Below the pieces are notes generated by a model that was not told the origin of the DNA, did no database searches, and was given only the letters and a program-made list of their open reading frames with translations. DNA of 64,000 bases, taken from the NCBI GenBank assembly GCA_017607445.1, contig JAEVHH010000004.1, positions 5,270,001-5,334,000 on the forward strand, given 5' to 3'. This document shows positions 10,644-21,800 of this stretch, piece by piece. The position numbers and the translations under genes are program-made. This stretch comes from Histoplasma ohiense (Eukaryota > Ascomycota > Eurotiomycetes > Onygenales > Ajellomycetaceae). Positions within the stretch are counted from its first letter, which is position 1; the number at the start of each line of letters is the position of its first letter.

Positions 10644-12380
10644 ATGGCTTTACTTGCATGCGTAGGGGCTGCTGCAGTCCTATTTGCCATCACCGCTTGG
10701 TGGTACCTTCGCGTCCCATCCCACATGCCCAAAAATATCCCCACAGTTCCATTTTACGTATCCAGCATCGCACATTTCGTTGACCTTGGCCAGGATAAGA
10801 TATATGACCTCTGGCTGCGGGAGCCACTAGAAAAATATGGAGCTGTCAAGTTCTGGGTCTCGTCCCAATGGACCGTGCTTCTAGGGAAGCCGGAATATAT
10901 CAACGACCTCCTCAGGAATGAGCAAGTCTTTCCGAAAGCGGGAAATCATAAAAGGATTCCTTTCAGTGTTATTGGAACTTTCCTTGGGAACAACATAATT
11001 AGCGCTGAGGGGGAGACATGGAAGCTCTACACCTCTATCATGAAAGCTGGTATTCAAAGACGCATCACAGACACAAGCAAGTTGCTGGGGAGGTCAAGGC
11101 AATTGGTTAGAGGCATCCTACAGTCCCAACAGGCGGCGACCGCAAATTTTGGCATCGATCTAGAGTCGTTAGTACAAATGTATGCGATTTATGTTGTGGG
11201 AGAACACTTCTTTCAAACAGATTTCCAAGTACGTCGAATCTCGGAATCCAGGAAAAAACCGAATCCCTTTAATATTATATTCTAACAAACAACTGTTAAC
11301 AGCGCCTCGAATGCAACGAAGCTACAAGACTGGCAAAGTATCAGACAGCCATTAGGGGCAATGTTTTTTCACCATTGTATTTCAGCTTTCCCATCCTTGA
11401 CAAATACCCCTATATCTTCCAGAGTCGAAAGCGCGCGTTCCGAATCGTGAAAGAATATGAGGACCTGCTGTACGAGATTGTTCGGGTCCCTCGACCACGG
11501 GAAACCCCAGAAGACCCAATGAATCAATACGAGCGACAGGTGATAGACGATCTTCGAGACGCCCTTGATTGCAGAAAAATCACGGAGGTCCAGTTCCGCG
11601 CAAATGTGAAAATTATATTTGTGGCTGGTCACGAGGATGTGCAGCATCTGCTCAACTCGGCATTTTATGAAATGGGAGCCAAAACTGTTAGTTCCCCAAT
11701 TTAAAACCGTTTCTTCACCCCCTAAACTGGATGAACTATAACAGGGGAAACGCTGTAGGACATACAACAAAAACTTCGATTAGAAGTCTTGAATACAGGG
11801 TCTATCGACCCAACGCCGGAAATAGTTGACAGCCTGCCTTACCTAGCCGCGATAGTATTCGAGCTACTACGTCTCTACCCACCACTTCAACAGATCATCA
11901 ACCGGAAAGCATCAGAAACTGCCGTTTTAGGCGATGAAATCGTCATATCACCAAACACGCTGATTGGCTGGACTGCAATTGGTGCGCATACCAACAAATC
12001 CGTTTGGGGAGGCGATGCCAGAGAATTTGACCCTGAAAGATGGGGAACCACTGTCGACACAATACGAGCGAAGTTCCGCAGAGAAAATGCTCGGGGCGCA
12101 TACATTCCGTTCAACGCACATGCGCGGAAATGCCTTGGCCAGGGTTTCGCCTTGCTGCAGATTAAGATTGCGTTATTCGAGTTGGTGAGGAACGTGGAGT
12201 GGGTTTTGGATCCCGGATCTAAAATGAAGCTTGCCCGGGTGAGTAATTATAAAATTAGCAAGGCAGCTTCACCACATCGTATCACGATTAACCAATCCTG
12301 CGTCACAGGGTTTATTGAAGCCTACCGGTTGTAGGTATATGTTCAAGGATAGAACGAGTACGGAGAACCAAATGAATTGA
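10644..12380 (+). CDS. DIT2: Cytochrome P450, Dit2/CYP56-like
   Basis: Heme monooxygenase resembling yeast Dit2 (CYP56), which couples N-formyltyrosine into dityrosine; the substrate here is inferred from the neighbouring DIT1-like gene. Four exons: 10644-11228, 11303-11686, 11759-12238, 12309-12380, giving 506 residues. An N-terminal membrane helix (residues 2-22) is followed by IPTVPFYV, REPLEKYGAVKFW, GNHKRIPFSVI and GNNIISAEGETWKLY, the Dit2-type N-terminal pattern. The I-helix reads FVAGHEDVQHLL, the K-helix FELLRLYP (ExxR), then FDPERWG. The heme loop is PFNAHARKCLGQGF with Cys448 as thiolate ligand; His stands where most P450s have Gly. The last intron (GTGAGT...CACAG) gives the ending GLLKPTGCRYMF; retaining it would instead end the protein at 12334. 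Divergent from the DIT1-like gene, codirectional with the MFS gene. Confidence 0.88.
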
Positions 12381-13456
12381 ACTCTCCTTTCAAGTCTGTG
12401 GCTGACGCCTTCCGCAATTTGTTTCTGTACGGACGGGTTGAAAAGCCGAGATGGAAGGAAAATAATAGAGGAGGCTCAGATGTGGGGACAGGAGGACACG
12501 GTTTGATGGTGACATGTCGGAAGCTCTTTTGTCTCACATAAACTTGTACCATGATTAGTCCACAGCCAAGAATGGGAATGCTTGAAGTATCCAACGGCGC
12601 TTTATTATAAATATTAGTAGCGTCACTTTCATTCAACTTGTTTCCATCTTTTTGCTCTCACAAGTGCTGAGACGCCAAGACCAAGATGTTATTTTACCAA
12701 CGGCACTTTATTGGCCTCACTCATCTCTGCATATTTCTGCAGTCTGAGACAAACATAGGCCGAACTGCTGAACTGCTGAACTTAGCCACAATATTTTCTT
12801 GATCATAGGAATGTGTAAGAAGGCATAATATAACACAGATATTATTAGGGTTAGGAAGCATTAAAAAAAGTCCTCCCTTCGGAAAGATCTAGGAGACCGA
12901 TTCGGAATAAGAACAAGCCGTTATCGATCAACAACCACGGCTACATGCATATGTTATATCGATGGCCGTCGTCCTACCTGCATGCCTTTCGCATCACGCC
13001 CCTTTGTCAAACAATATCATAATATCACACAAGTTGAAGGAATACCCTTGAAGTCGTGATTTTGTCGTACAGGATGCAACGGTTCCATTTTCAAGTTTGA
13101 GTTTTGGACTCAGGGTTGAATTTTTTTCCGTGCAGCTTGGATTAGGAGCTTTCTTTGATCATGCAATTTTGTCATCCCGGAGTAGTGAGAAATAAATAAA
13201 ATAATGAGGGCTAAACAGGTAGCCTCAGAGTTGAAGCCCAGCCAGACTATGGTTGTTAACTGGCTGGAAGTTGCTCTACCACAGAACGGTGGTATGCCTC
13301 TATCGTTGGTCTGCACTCTCGGATTCCTCCTTTCCTCCTGCCCTTGTTTACCACGCATTTTTACTTCAATTTTGACTTCTTTAAATGAAACATACGAAGT
13401 AATTCATTTCCTTTCAAATCACACCTCCAAAAGTTCCATTGTATCTCCGGTGGAAA
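12381..13456. other. Intergenic region between P450 and MFS genes
   Basis: AT-rich sequence with no supported gene. Frames at 12343-12636 (-) and 13110-13358 (-) are short and featureless. The final part is the promoter and leader of the MFS transporter. Confidence 0.55.
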
Positions 13457-15239
13457 ATGGCCTCGTCGTCTCCTGCAGATGTCAACGAAGAAGAGGGCAT
13501 ATCTGCGAAGAAAGATGGAACAACAGAAAGCCCACCAGTAGCTCAACAGCCGTACTCAGCGTTTTCGGCTGCCAGAAAAAAGTTCATTCTGTCACTAGTT
13601 GTTGCGAAGGCTTTCATCGCTCCGGTTTCTGGGAGTATTTATATGCCCCTGCTTCCCGTCTTGACGGAAGATCTGAAGGTATCTCCAACACTGATAAATC
13701 TCACGGTTACGGTGTTTATGCTCACCTTTGCAGTGGCGGTTTGTCCTCCCCCCTTCCCCCTGCTTTGACATTCAATCAGGCATTTTTCCTTTCCATATCC
13801 CTAGGGATATCAAAACAAAGTCCAAGGCAATTCTCACTCTGGCTACAGCTAATTGATGGGCTGTAGCCTTTACTTTTCGCGAGCCTCTCAGACGCAAGAG
13901 GTCGAAAGCCGGTGTACGTTCTTGGTCTATTAATTGGCATTGGTGCAAACATTGCTCTTGCATCCGCCCCGGCGCATTATGCTTCCTTCATGATATTGCG
14001 GGTTGTTCAGGCGTTTGGTGGGTCTGCGCTTTACAGCCTTGGGGCTGGCACAGTCGTAGATATTTTTGAACCGAAACAGCGTGGTCGAGCCATTTCATAT
14101 TATAGCCTTGGTCCGCAGTTAGGGCCAATACTGGGTCCGGTAATCGGAGGCATGATAGCACAGAGATCCACTTGGCGATGGACCTTTGGGTTTCTAGGTA
14201 AGTACGACGGAGTCCAAATTTTTTCATCACAGGTCAATTGTTCCAGGGCGTTGACAGATTATCAATCGGTTAGCTATTTTCGGTAGCGTCTGTCTCCTAG
14301 TTTCCCTATTCCTGCTCCCAGAGACCCTTAGGTCCAGAGTTGGAAACGGTTCCATTCACGATGGAAAGTCCTGGCTTCAGTGGCCATCGTTTAATAAAAG
14401 GGTCGAGCTCACGCCTAGGGAAATTTCAACCCAGCGACCAAGTAGACGCAACATACCTATATTCATGAGGCATCCAATCATTATGCTCTCATGCATCAAT
14501 GTTTCCATCCTTTTTGGAAGCTATTATTGTCTTTCAGTGACATTCCCAAGTGTCCTCCAGGAACGATATGGTTTTAATAATGCAGAAATAGGGGTTGCTT
14601 TTCTCGCACCAGGTATATCGCATGACCACAAACTTAGATAGGAGTCGCTGATATGTTTTCTTCTCAATAGGGCTTGGCATGACATGCGGATCAGTTATTT
14701 GTGGTCACTTGAGTGACTGGGCCCGCCAGAGGCATCTTGAAAAAACAAAGGCAGATGAGGCTGCACCCGAACAAAGGCTCCACATCCAAATTATCGGCAC
14801 GGTTCTATTTCCGATCGGAGTTCTATTATACGGATGGCTGGGAAACTTCGGTATTGGTGTCGCAGGTGTAATCATCTCAATGGCAATCTGTTCGTCTGTC
14901 CAAATCGTCCCTTCAGATAGCAGCTACGTTTGCTAACAAAATCAAGGTGGATTTGCATTCTCGTGGACGCTTTCGACCAACAACACCTATGTGACGCTCG
15001 TCGCGCCTGGGCAGGCGGCAACTCTGGTTGCATTGACTTCGCTCCTGCGCAACCCAGCCGCTGCGATTGGAGCGGCCCTGATTGATCCACTCATCAGCGC
15101 GGAGGGTTTTGGATGGTGTTTTACTGGACTCGCAATAGTTGACCTCTCCAGTACGGGCATTGCACTTTTAAGTCTAGCGAAAGGATCCTCCTGGCGAGAA
15201 GCTTTTGAGAAAACGCATGGGAAATCAATGCGTCCATAG
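13457..15239 (+). CDS. Major facilitator superfamily transporter, DHA1 drug:H+ antiporter type
   Basis: A 12-helix plasma-membrane exporter candidate. Five exons: 13457-13738, 13867-14197, 14274-14612, 14671-14889, 14947-15239; joined length 487 residues. After a hydrophilic N-terminus (about 45 residues) come SGSIYMPLLPVLTEDL in the helix 1 region and LSDARGRKPVYVLGL (the MFS loop 2-3 motif A, D-x-x-GRKP). These are followed by ILRVVQAFGGSALYSLGAG and GPQLGPILGPVIGGMI, the helix-5 glycine/proline pattern of DHA proteins. The yeast dityrosine exporter Dtr1 belongs to the same DHA1 group. Position beside the DIT1-like and CYP56-like genes makes export of their product the most economical reading, but substrate is inference. 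The donor of intron 4 (GTTCGT at 14890) is weak; it was chosen because it restores phase to GFAFSWTL. Confidence 0.85.
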
Positions 15240-16252
15240 AAAATGCGATCAAAAACACCGTACTGGTAAAATGGTAGAAAAACGAGGAGATTAGGACGTA
15301 TCCACCACATGAAATACAACTTAAGCTATTTAAGACAGTTGTCAAGGCTACTGCATTGTAGAGCGTTGGTGTTCTGCCAAATTAATGTGGGCGCGAAGGA
15401 AGATAATAAACGGACCTTCTCAGTGTGGTGAATGGAAATAAGAAAGTTGCAAAGTGACTCCAAAGTAAATAGTAAATACATGGGCTAACTGCTCCCGAGT
15501 TAGGCTCATTGTGGAGCAGGCGAATAAGCCCGTTCGTTGGTGGTAGAAGTAGTGATCGAAGGGCTGCTGGTGGGTAGATTTTGTTGAGAAGCGTCCACCC
15601 GCATGGAACGGATTTAATAGCGGGCGGAATCATGCAATGCTCCCTGCAGGAAAAGGAGACCCCGGCTCTGTTTTGCTTTTTTAACCAAGCCTTGTGGCGG
15701 TTGAGACGTCGCGCTGAAGCAGCTGTGCTTGCACGTTGTTTGTTGGCGTGCGTTGTTCAGCCCAACAAATGAGGCCTCGTTGCGGCGGCTCTGCTTCCCC
15801 ACCAACTCCATCGCTCGTTGTTCTCCGCCGCAGCGCCATCTCATCTCCTCCACCAACATCAACAAGCCTCGACAGCTGCAACCACCACAAAAAGGACGCC
15901 AGTGACAGCGTTGTATTCGACTTGCTGCCCTCTTCTCTATCCTTTGGCCTGTGCCAACGACACCCCGCCCTTCTCGTTCCTCCCACGGGGTTGATCGTAT
16001 CCTGACGACATCCTGGCTGCTGGATACTCGCCAGTAGTACCTGTCAACTGTCAGCAGTGGCAGTGGCTGGGGCTGTCACCTGCTTCCATCTGGCGCATTG
16101 AGGTCTGTCGAAACCCCTGTCCCGTTTCCAATTAATGATGGTTGTCATTAAGCCTCCACCATGCGCCTGCCCTGAACCTCTCTATGCCCGTTGCTGATTG
16201 TTAAGAGCAGACAACTGCGTCCAGATAAGGTTGCATTGGCCTTAGACAAGCC
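15240..16252. other. Intergenic region and NEM1 5' leader
   Basis: No supported gene. Overlapping frames on both strands between 15580 and 16005 are mutual shadows with low-complexity composition. The last few hundred bases, C/T-rich, are the probable promoter and leader of NEM1. Confidence 0.5.
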
Positions 16253-17938
16253 ATGAACTCACTCAATATCCTCTCATCCCGAGTCATCAGACAGCCATCC
16301 TCTTCCAATCCCCGTCCTCGCTCCCGCTCACAGGGCCCTGCACTTTCCGGAAGTACTCGAAGTGACTTAGCTGCGGGCAGGTCCTATAGCGAGGGAAAGC
16401 TGCACATTGCGGAGTCTGTTAGTGCCCAGCTCCTGGGAGAGATTCGCCATCACACCGACGAAAACGACGACTCATTAGACTTGCCGGACACAGTGGACGA
16501 GAAATCTCCCCTCCTGCAGGACTTACAAACTGGCGGCATTCTTCCCGCAACAAGTAAACTGCAGTTGATTGCTCAACGCCTCTTCGATGCCATTGCTGAA
16601 ACATTGAAAGTTATATTGTCTGCTCTTGCCTCTCCAGGTATCTACGTTGCGCGTGCTTTTAGGGACGATGCCGGACACTACTCTGTTCTGACGCCAGTAA
16701 AGCGGCTGGGGCGGCTTACCGGAGGTCCAAACAGGACCATGACAGCGGCACACGGCATTGGTATCCCTGCCTCAGGACGCAATGATTCACCTGGTACAGA
16801 TAAGCCCCTTGGCGGGGGCGGGAGGAATATCAGGCGGCTAAGGAGTTCTACATCCCGAGAGTCAATGTCTTCCAATACGTCGGAGTCTGAACCTGATCGC
16901 CATGGGTCGAAACATTCTAATGGTGGAGCACGAAGATCGAAATCAACTCGCAATTCATCCTCCACTGACGACGGGACACCCAGACGATCAATACGTATAA
17001 AGCTCAACACTGAAAGCAATTCGAAGCGAAAACATCAGAAAGTAAAAACAGACACATTGAGGCAAGATTCCGAGAGCCGTGCGGCTGAAACCTTGAAATC
17101 ACCGATGTCTCCATCCTCCCATAAGCTCACGAAATACCCCCATGCCCCATCTCCACCACGACCGCTCATACCGCTGCGACAGCCCTCGTATACTCCGCCC
17201 TGCAACCCCAGGTATGGACCATCTGCTCAAAAAACCCTTGTACTCGACCTTGATGAAACTCTTATCCACTCTTTGGCAAAGGGTGGCCGCATGTCTAGCG
17301 GCCACATGGTAGAAGTAAAATTGTCAACACCAGTGACGACTTCAACCCCCGAAGGATCGGCGACTACTATCGGACCTCAGCACCCCATCCTTTACTATGT
17401 CCATAAACGGCCACATTGCGATGAATTTCTCCGCAAAGTATGCAAATGGTATAAACTGGTTGTCTTTACCGCTAGCGTCCAGGAATACGCAGATCCAGTT
17501 ATTGACTGGCTCGAACAAGAACGCAAATACTTTCATCGTCGATACTATCGGCAACACTGTACATTACGGAATGGCGCCTATATCAAAGACCTCAGCTCTG
17601 TAGAGCCGGACCTGAGCAAGGTGATGATTTTGGATAACAGTCCTATGAGCTACATTTTTCATGAAGGTATGTGCAAACTGATGCCATTTAAAATACCTTC
17701 CATAAACGAAGTGAATCCTGCAGATGCGTTTCAACCTGCATACAATGAGCAGACCGTTTGCTAAAAAATAATTTTTTTCTTGGTTTGTTCAGATAACGCC
17801 ATTCCTATCGAGGGCTGGATCAACGACCCTACAGACAACGACCTCTTACATCTCATCCCAATTCTAGAGGCGTTACAGTACGTAACTGATGTTCGTGCTC
17901 TTCTTGCATTACGACGCGGAGAAGCAGAAGCACAATAG
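16253..17938 (+). CDS. NEM1: Nem1-type HAD phosphatase (nuclear envelope morphology protein 1)
   Basis: Catalytic subunit of the Nem1-Spo7 complex, which dephosphorylates the lipin Pah1 at the ER/nuclear membrane and so controls phospholipid versus triacylglycerol synthesis. Exon 1 is 16253-17666, exon 2 17793-17938; 519 residues. A basic Ser/Pro-rich N-terminus is followed by a hydrophobic segment around residues 117-132 and a Ser/Arg-rich linker. The C-terminal FCP1/SCP-like catalytic domain starts at about residue 325 with KTLVLDLDETLIHSL (nucleophile Asp332 and Asp334, the DxDxT motif). It continues with VHKRPHCDEFLRKVCKWYKL, VVFTASVQEYADPV, SKVMILDNSPMSY and, after the splice, DNAIPIEGWINDPTDNDLL. 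The order and spacing fit Nem1/Dullard. Confidence 0.93.
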
Positions 17939-18804
17939 ATATCCGTCTTGGAGCAGTGTATATACCGGCTAACTTGTTCTTTTCCGTTTTAAATTTATTA
18001 GTTTCTTTTTAATAATCCTTTTTCTCCTCTCTTCATGTTTCCTCCTTTTTTTTGGTGGGGTGCTCCTCACCCTTTTAACCACCTTCTTTTCCTCCTTTGA
18101 GTCCCATTTAGCAATGGTGTCCTGTCTTCTCTGGCATTCGTCAAGCTTAAGCTTTTTCTTACATTTTCTCGGTTTAGATTTAATTCAATTTAGCAATTGG
18201 ACCGTTTTGCTTCCGCTGATATATTCAAATGCTGCTGGCTGTTGTTTTTATCCTTAATTACTCCATTTGCACCCTATCAAATGCGGGGCGGTGGCGAGAT
18301 AGGATGGAACATTTCATATCCTCATGGGACTAACCGCCTTCGATTTTATAGCCAGTCTTTTTTCTTCATATGTCCAGCCCTCATGGCTCATCTGATCACC
18401 CAGCTAGATCTGTTAGAAATATGTATACACATTTTGTATTTTCTTCTGGTTTACACCAAATCGTTGCCTTGGGTGCATTCATTCGGTATCCTGTTTTGTT
18501 TTCCACTGCGTATATATTCACTAGTTGTATTCGTACCTACTATCTGTATTGTCCAAAAGCTTTCATTCAATCTTTTATTTTATGCATACATCCCTGACTT
18601 AGGACTTAACCTCTGTTCAAACATTGACATTAGGATTACTTTTGGTTCATTCTCGAAATAATTTCATTTCTATCGCTGCGTTATACTAAGAAGAGGCCAT
18701 ATGCACATACAATCTTATTCAAGTAGATGTCCTATTAGATATGCGAAATAAGCGCCTGACGTTATTTCCTCCCGTCTCCGAACCTTGTCCCAAAGCTATT
18801 ATCA
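17939..18804. other. Convergent intergenic region (NEM1 / STAND gene 3' ends)
   Basis: T-rich, gene-free interval between convergent genes. The hydrophobic frames at 18060-18661 reflect the T-rich composition and are in three different phases. No RNA gene was seen. Confidence 0.6.
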
Positions 18805-21800
18805 TTATCCCAAAATATCCCCTCTGGCGTCCTCTTTCATCCAAAACTGCTCCCACGCTTTCTTCCACTTCGTCGTTCGAATCTCCTCCAACCAATCTAA
18901 AAACTTAATCTTCTCTTCTCCAATGGTCATATAACCATCCTTGATCCCCTTCCATCCTTCGACTGGCCCCTTAATATACCAATGATTCGCTCCACAATAC
19001 CGCCGCCAGTGATTATTCTCAGTCGAGTTCTTATTATGTGCCTGGCGTTTTTGATAACATTCCTCGCATAGATCGCAATTGCAACATATCATGCAGAGAT
19101 AGACTGCGCCGTTATCCCAGGACTCAATATCGTCGTCCTCACACTCTCCGTTACACACATAGTCGGTGTCGGGGGCGAAATCTTCATTTTTATTTCTTCT
19201 CTTGCCGGATTTCGAGGAGCCGGCACTGGTGTCAGACTCACTGAGCCAGGATCCAGAATCGGAAGAAGTGTTGCTTTCACAACTCCCATCTTCGCTGTCA
19301 GTGCTCCATTCGGACTCCTCATCGTTTGACCAAAAATGCTCCACTGCTGGATCAACAATGTAGAACTGTGCTGAGAATGCAATCTGTGCCTCCCTTTCCA
19401 ATCCACCAACAGAAGCTAGGACCTTAGCAAGGAGGCACAGACTGTTCTGGTCATTCCAGCCTCTATCATCAGTTAACGATGACATGCACTTTTGGAATGT
19501 TTTCTCCAATATATTCTGGAACTCATGGGCGGGACCCATCTTGCGAAACATATTGGCTAACACTATAGAACCAGCGGTTTCGTAAACGTCTCCATCGTCC
19601 ACAGCAGCCCTGCGCCGTCGCGTTTGTAGCTTTTTCAATTCATCCATGGATGCTATCTTGTTCTCGACGGTATCTGCTCGCCGAAACTCCTCGTAAATAA
19701 TATCGGTAAGGTCCAGTTGGGTTTCGGAAAGGGTTGATAGATCTTCATCACCAGTGGCCGGGCTGATGAACGAATCTCCATCTATTATTTTATAGAATTG
19801 ATGTTTTGCCGTTGCGAAGTCACCCTTTATCGTCTGATAAAAAGAAGCAAGTTCCCAGCGGATAGTGGCGGATGACTTCGAATGGTCCAGATATGCTATT
19901 ATTTCTTCATATGTTTTGATTAAAAAATCTTCTTTTCCAGCTTTGGCCGCTGCTTGACGAAACGTATCGTGCCTATTATCTTCATCTTCAGACGTCAGCC
20001 AAGCCATCCGCTCCCAAAATGTCCATTGTTCGACATTCTCAATAAGCTCTGCGAATCTCTCTTGTTCTCCAAGAATTGAGGTTATTCCGTTCAGGGATTT
20101 CCCATCTAAAATCTCAGTTGGGCAAATGGCCCTTGCCTTCCCGTAAGATTCCACAGCCTCATTTAGCTTACCCATCTCGCTCTCGCAGTCGCCCCGGACT
20201 AGCAGCGCTTTTCGGATCAAGAGGAGTGTTTCCGTTTCCGAAGTGGGATCATCCACTGAAGGCTGATTAGCAAGGGCTTCACATATCGTTTTATACGCCA
20301 TGGAATTGTATTGGTGGTGATCCTTTCTAGATTTCTCATCATGAGATTCGTTGTCAGAAGAATCATCATCGGTGTTGTCTAAGTCATCATCATATAATTC
20401 TGCATATATGTTTGCAAGAAGAACCAATGTGCGAAAGCGGCCGAGTTTGGATGTAGATATTGCCAATGCGGCATTACAAGCTGCAATTCCCTCATCGTAG
20501 TGTCCATAAGCCTTCAAAGTCATTCCAATAGCTCGATATGCAGTTTCATCTTTTGGAATGTCTGAAAATACTTCCGAAAACCTTTTAATATATTTCGCAT
20601 CGGTGATATGTTTGGCTGGTATTGGTGGGCAGAGATCCGTCTGTGAGCAAATAGCAGCAGTTAGAAGCCATAATGCGAAGTTAGGAGTTTTATGATGCTT
20701 ACCATCAAGAGTGCATTGGCACTAAAATCAAAGGGTTCGTTCTTTTCATTCACCTGCTGGAACCAATTCATGACATGGCCCCGAGCAAGCGGAACCATTA
20801 TCTTCAATGGAAACTGGGCAGCCTTTTCCATCCACAATTTTGCTCCATCACTCAGCTTCATATCTTCCGATGATGCTCTACTAACCCATTGTAAAACAGA
20901 TCTTAAAAACCCATTTCGACGTTTCACTGTCTTCCCAAAAATATCGCGGTAAACTGGCCCTGATTCGAGCTCATTTGCCGCATTATTGGTATTGTTCAGG
21001 ATGAGAGATAGAGATTCAACGACTCGCACAACATCCGGCTCCGGTGCAAAAAGAGGATCAAGATCCATAAAATGATCAGCCCAAAACCTAACAGCATAAC
21101 CTTTTAAATGATTTCTTGAGGATTTGTCTGTAAAACTGTAACAGCCACAGATGAGATTCACAGACGTCTCAAACATTGTGAGATGAGCCAAGGAGGGCTT
21201 GGTTCGTAAACATGTTTCGCTCACATCGGCAGCAGCACGGAAGTGGTCCCGTAGAGATCTATCCAGAAATTGCAAGGTCGCCGCATTATCGTCAGCTATC
21301 ATTTTCGAGGCAATAGAGTTATCATCATCAATGAAATTTTCATTTTCGTCAAATGGCTCGTCCCGGTTCTCTTCATATATTGACCTTGTAATTCGCAAAA
21401 TTCTACGCAATCTTAGTTAGCGAATTTGGGTTTCTTTTCTTTTCTTTTCTTCCCCTTTATTTTATTTTATTTTATTTTTAATTTTAATTTATTTTTTTTT
21501 TGGGGGGAGGGGGGTTGGGAAGAGGAAGGGGGACAGAGGGGATAATTCAAGCTCTTCATATTCAAAGTTGAGATCACATACCTTGATGATTTTCCTTCAA
21601 CCTCTTCTATTATATTATACGATCGGTCCCGGTCTAAGAGTGTGACCAATCCCTCCACTTCTCCGACAGTTAAAAGACGTTTTGCGAACGCCAGCCACAG
21701 TAACAGTTGCTTGAATATTAGCAGGTGTTCAGAAGTTCTTCGCTGCTGAACTTCAGTTAACAAAATATCATAAGCGGATTGGAGATTATCTGGAAGGCTC

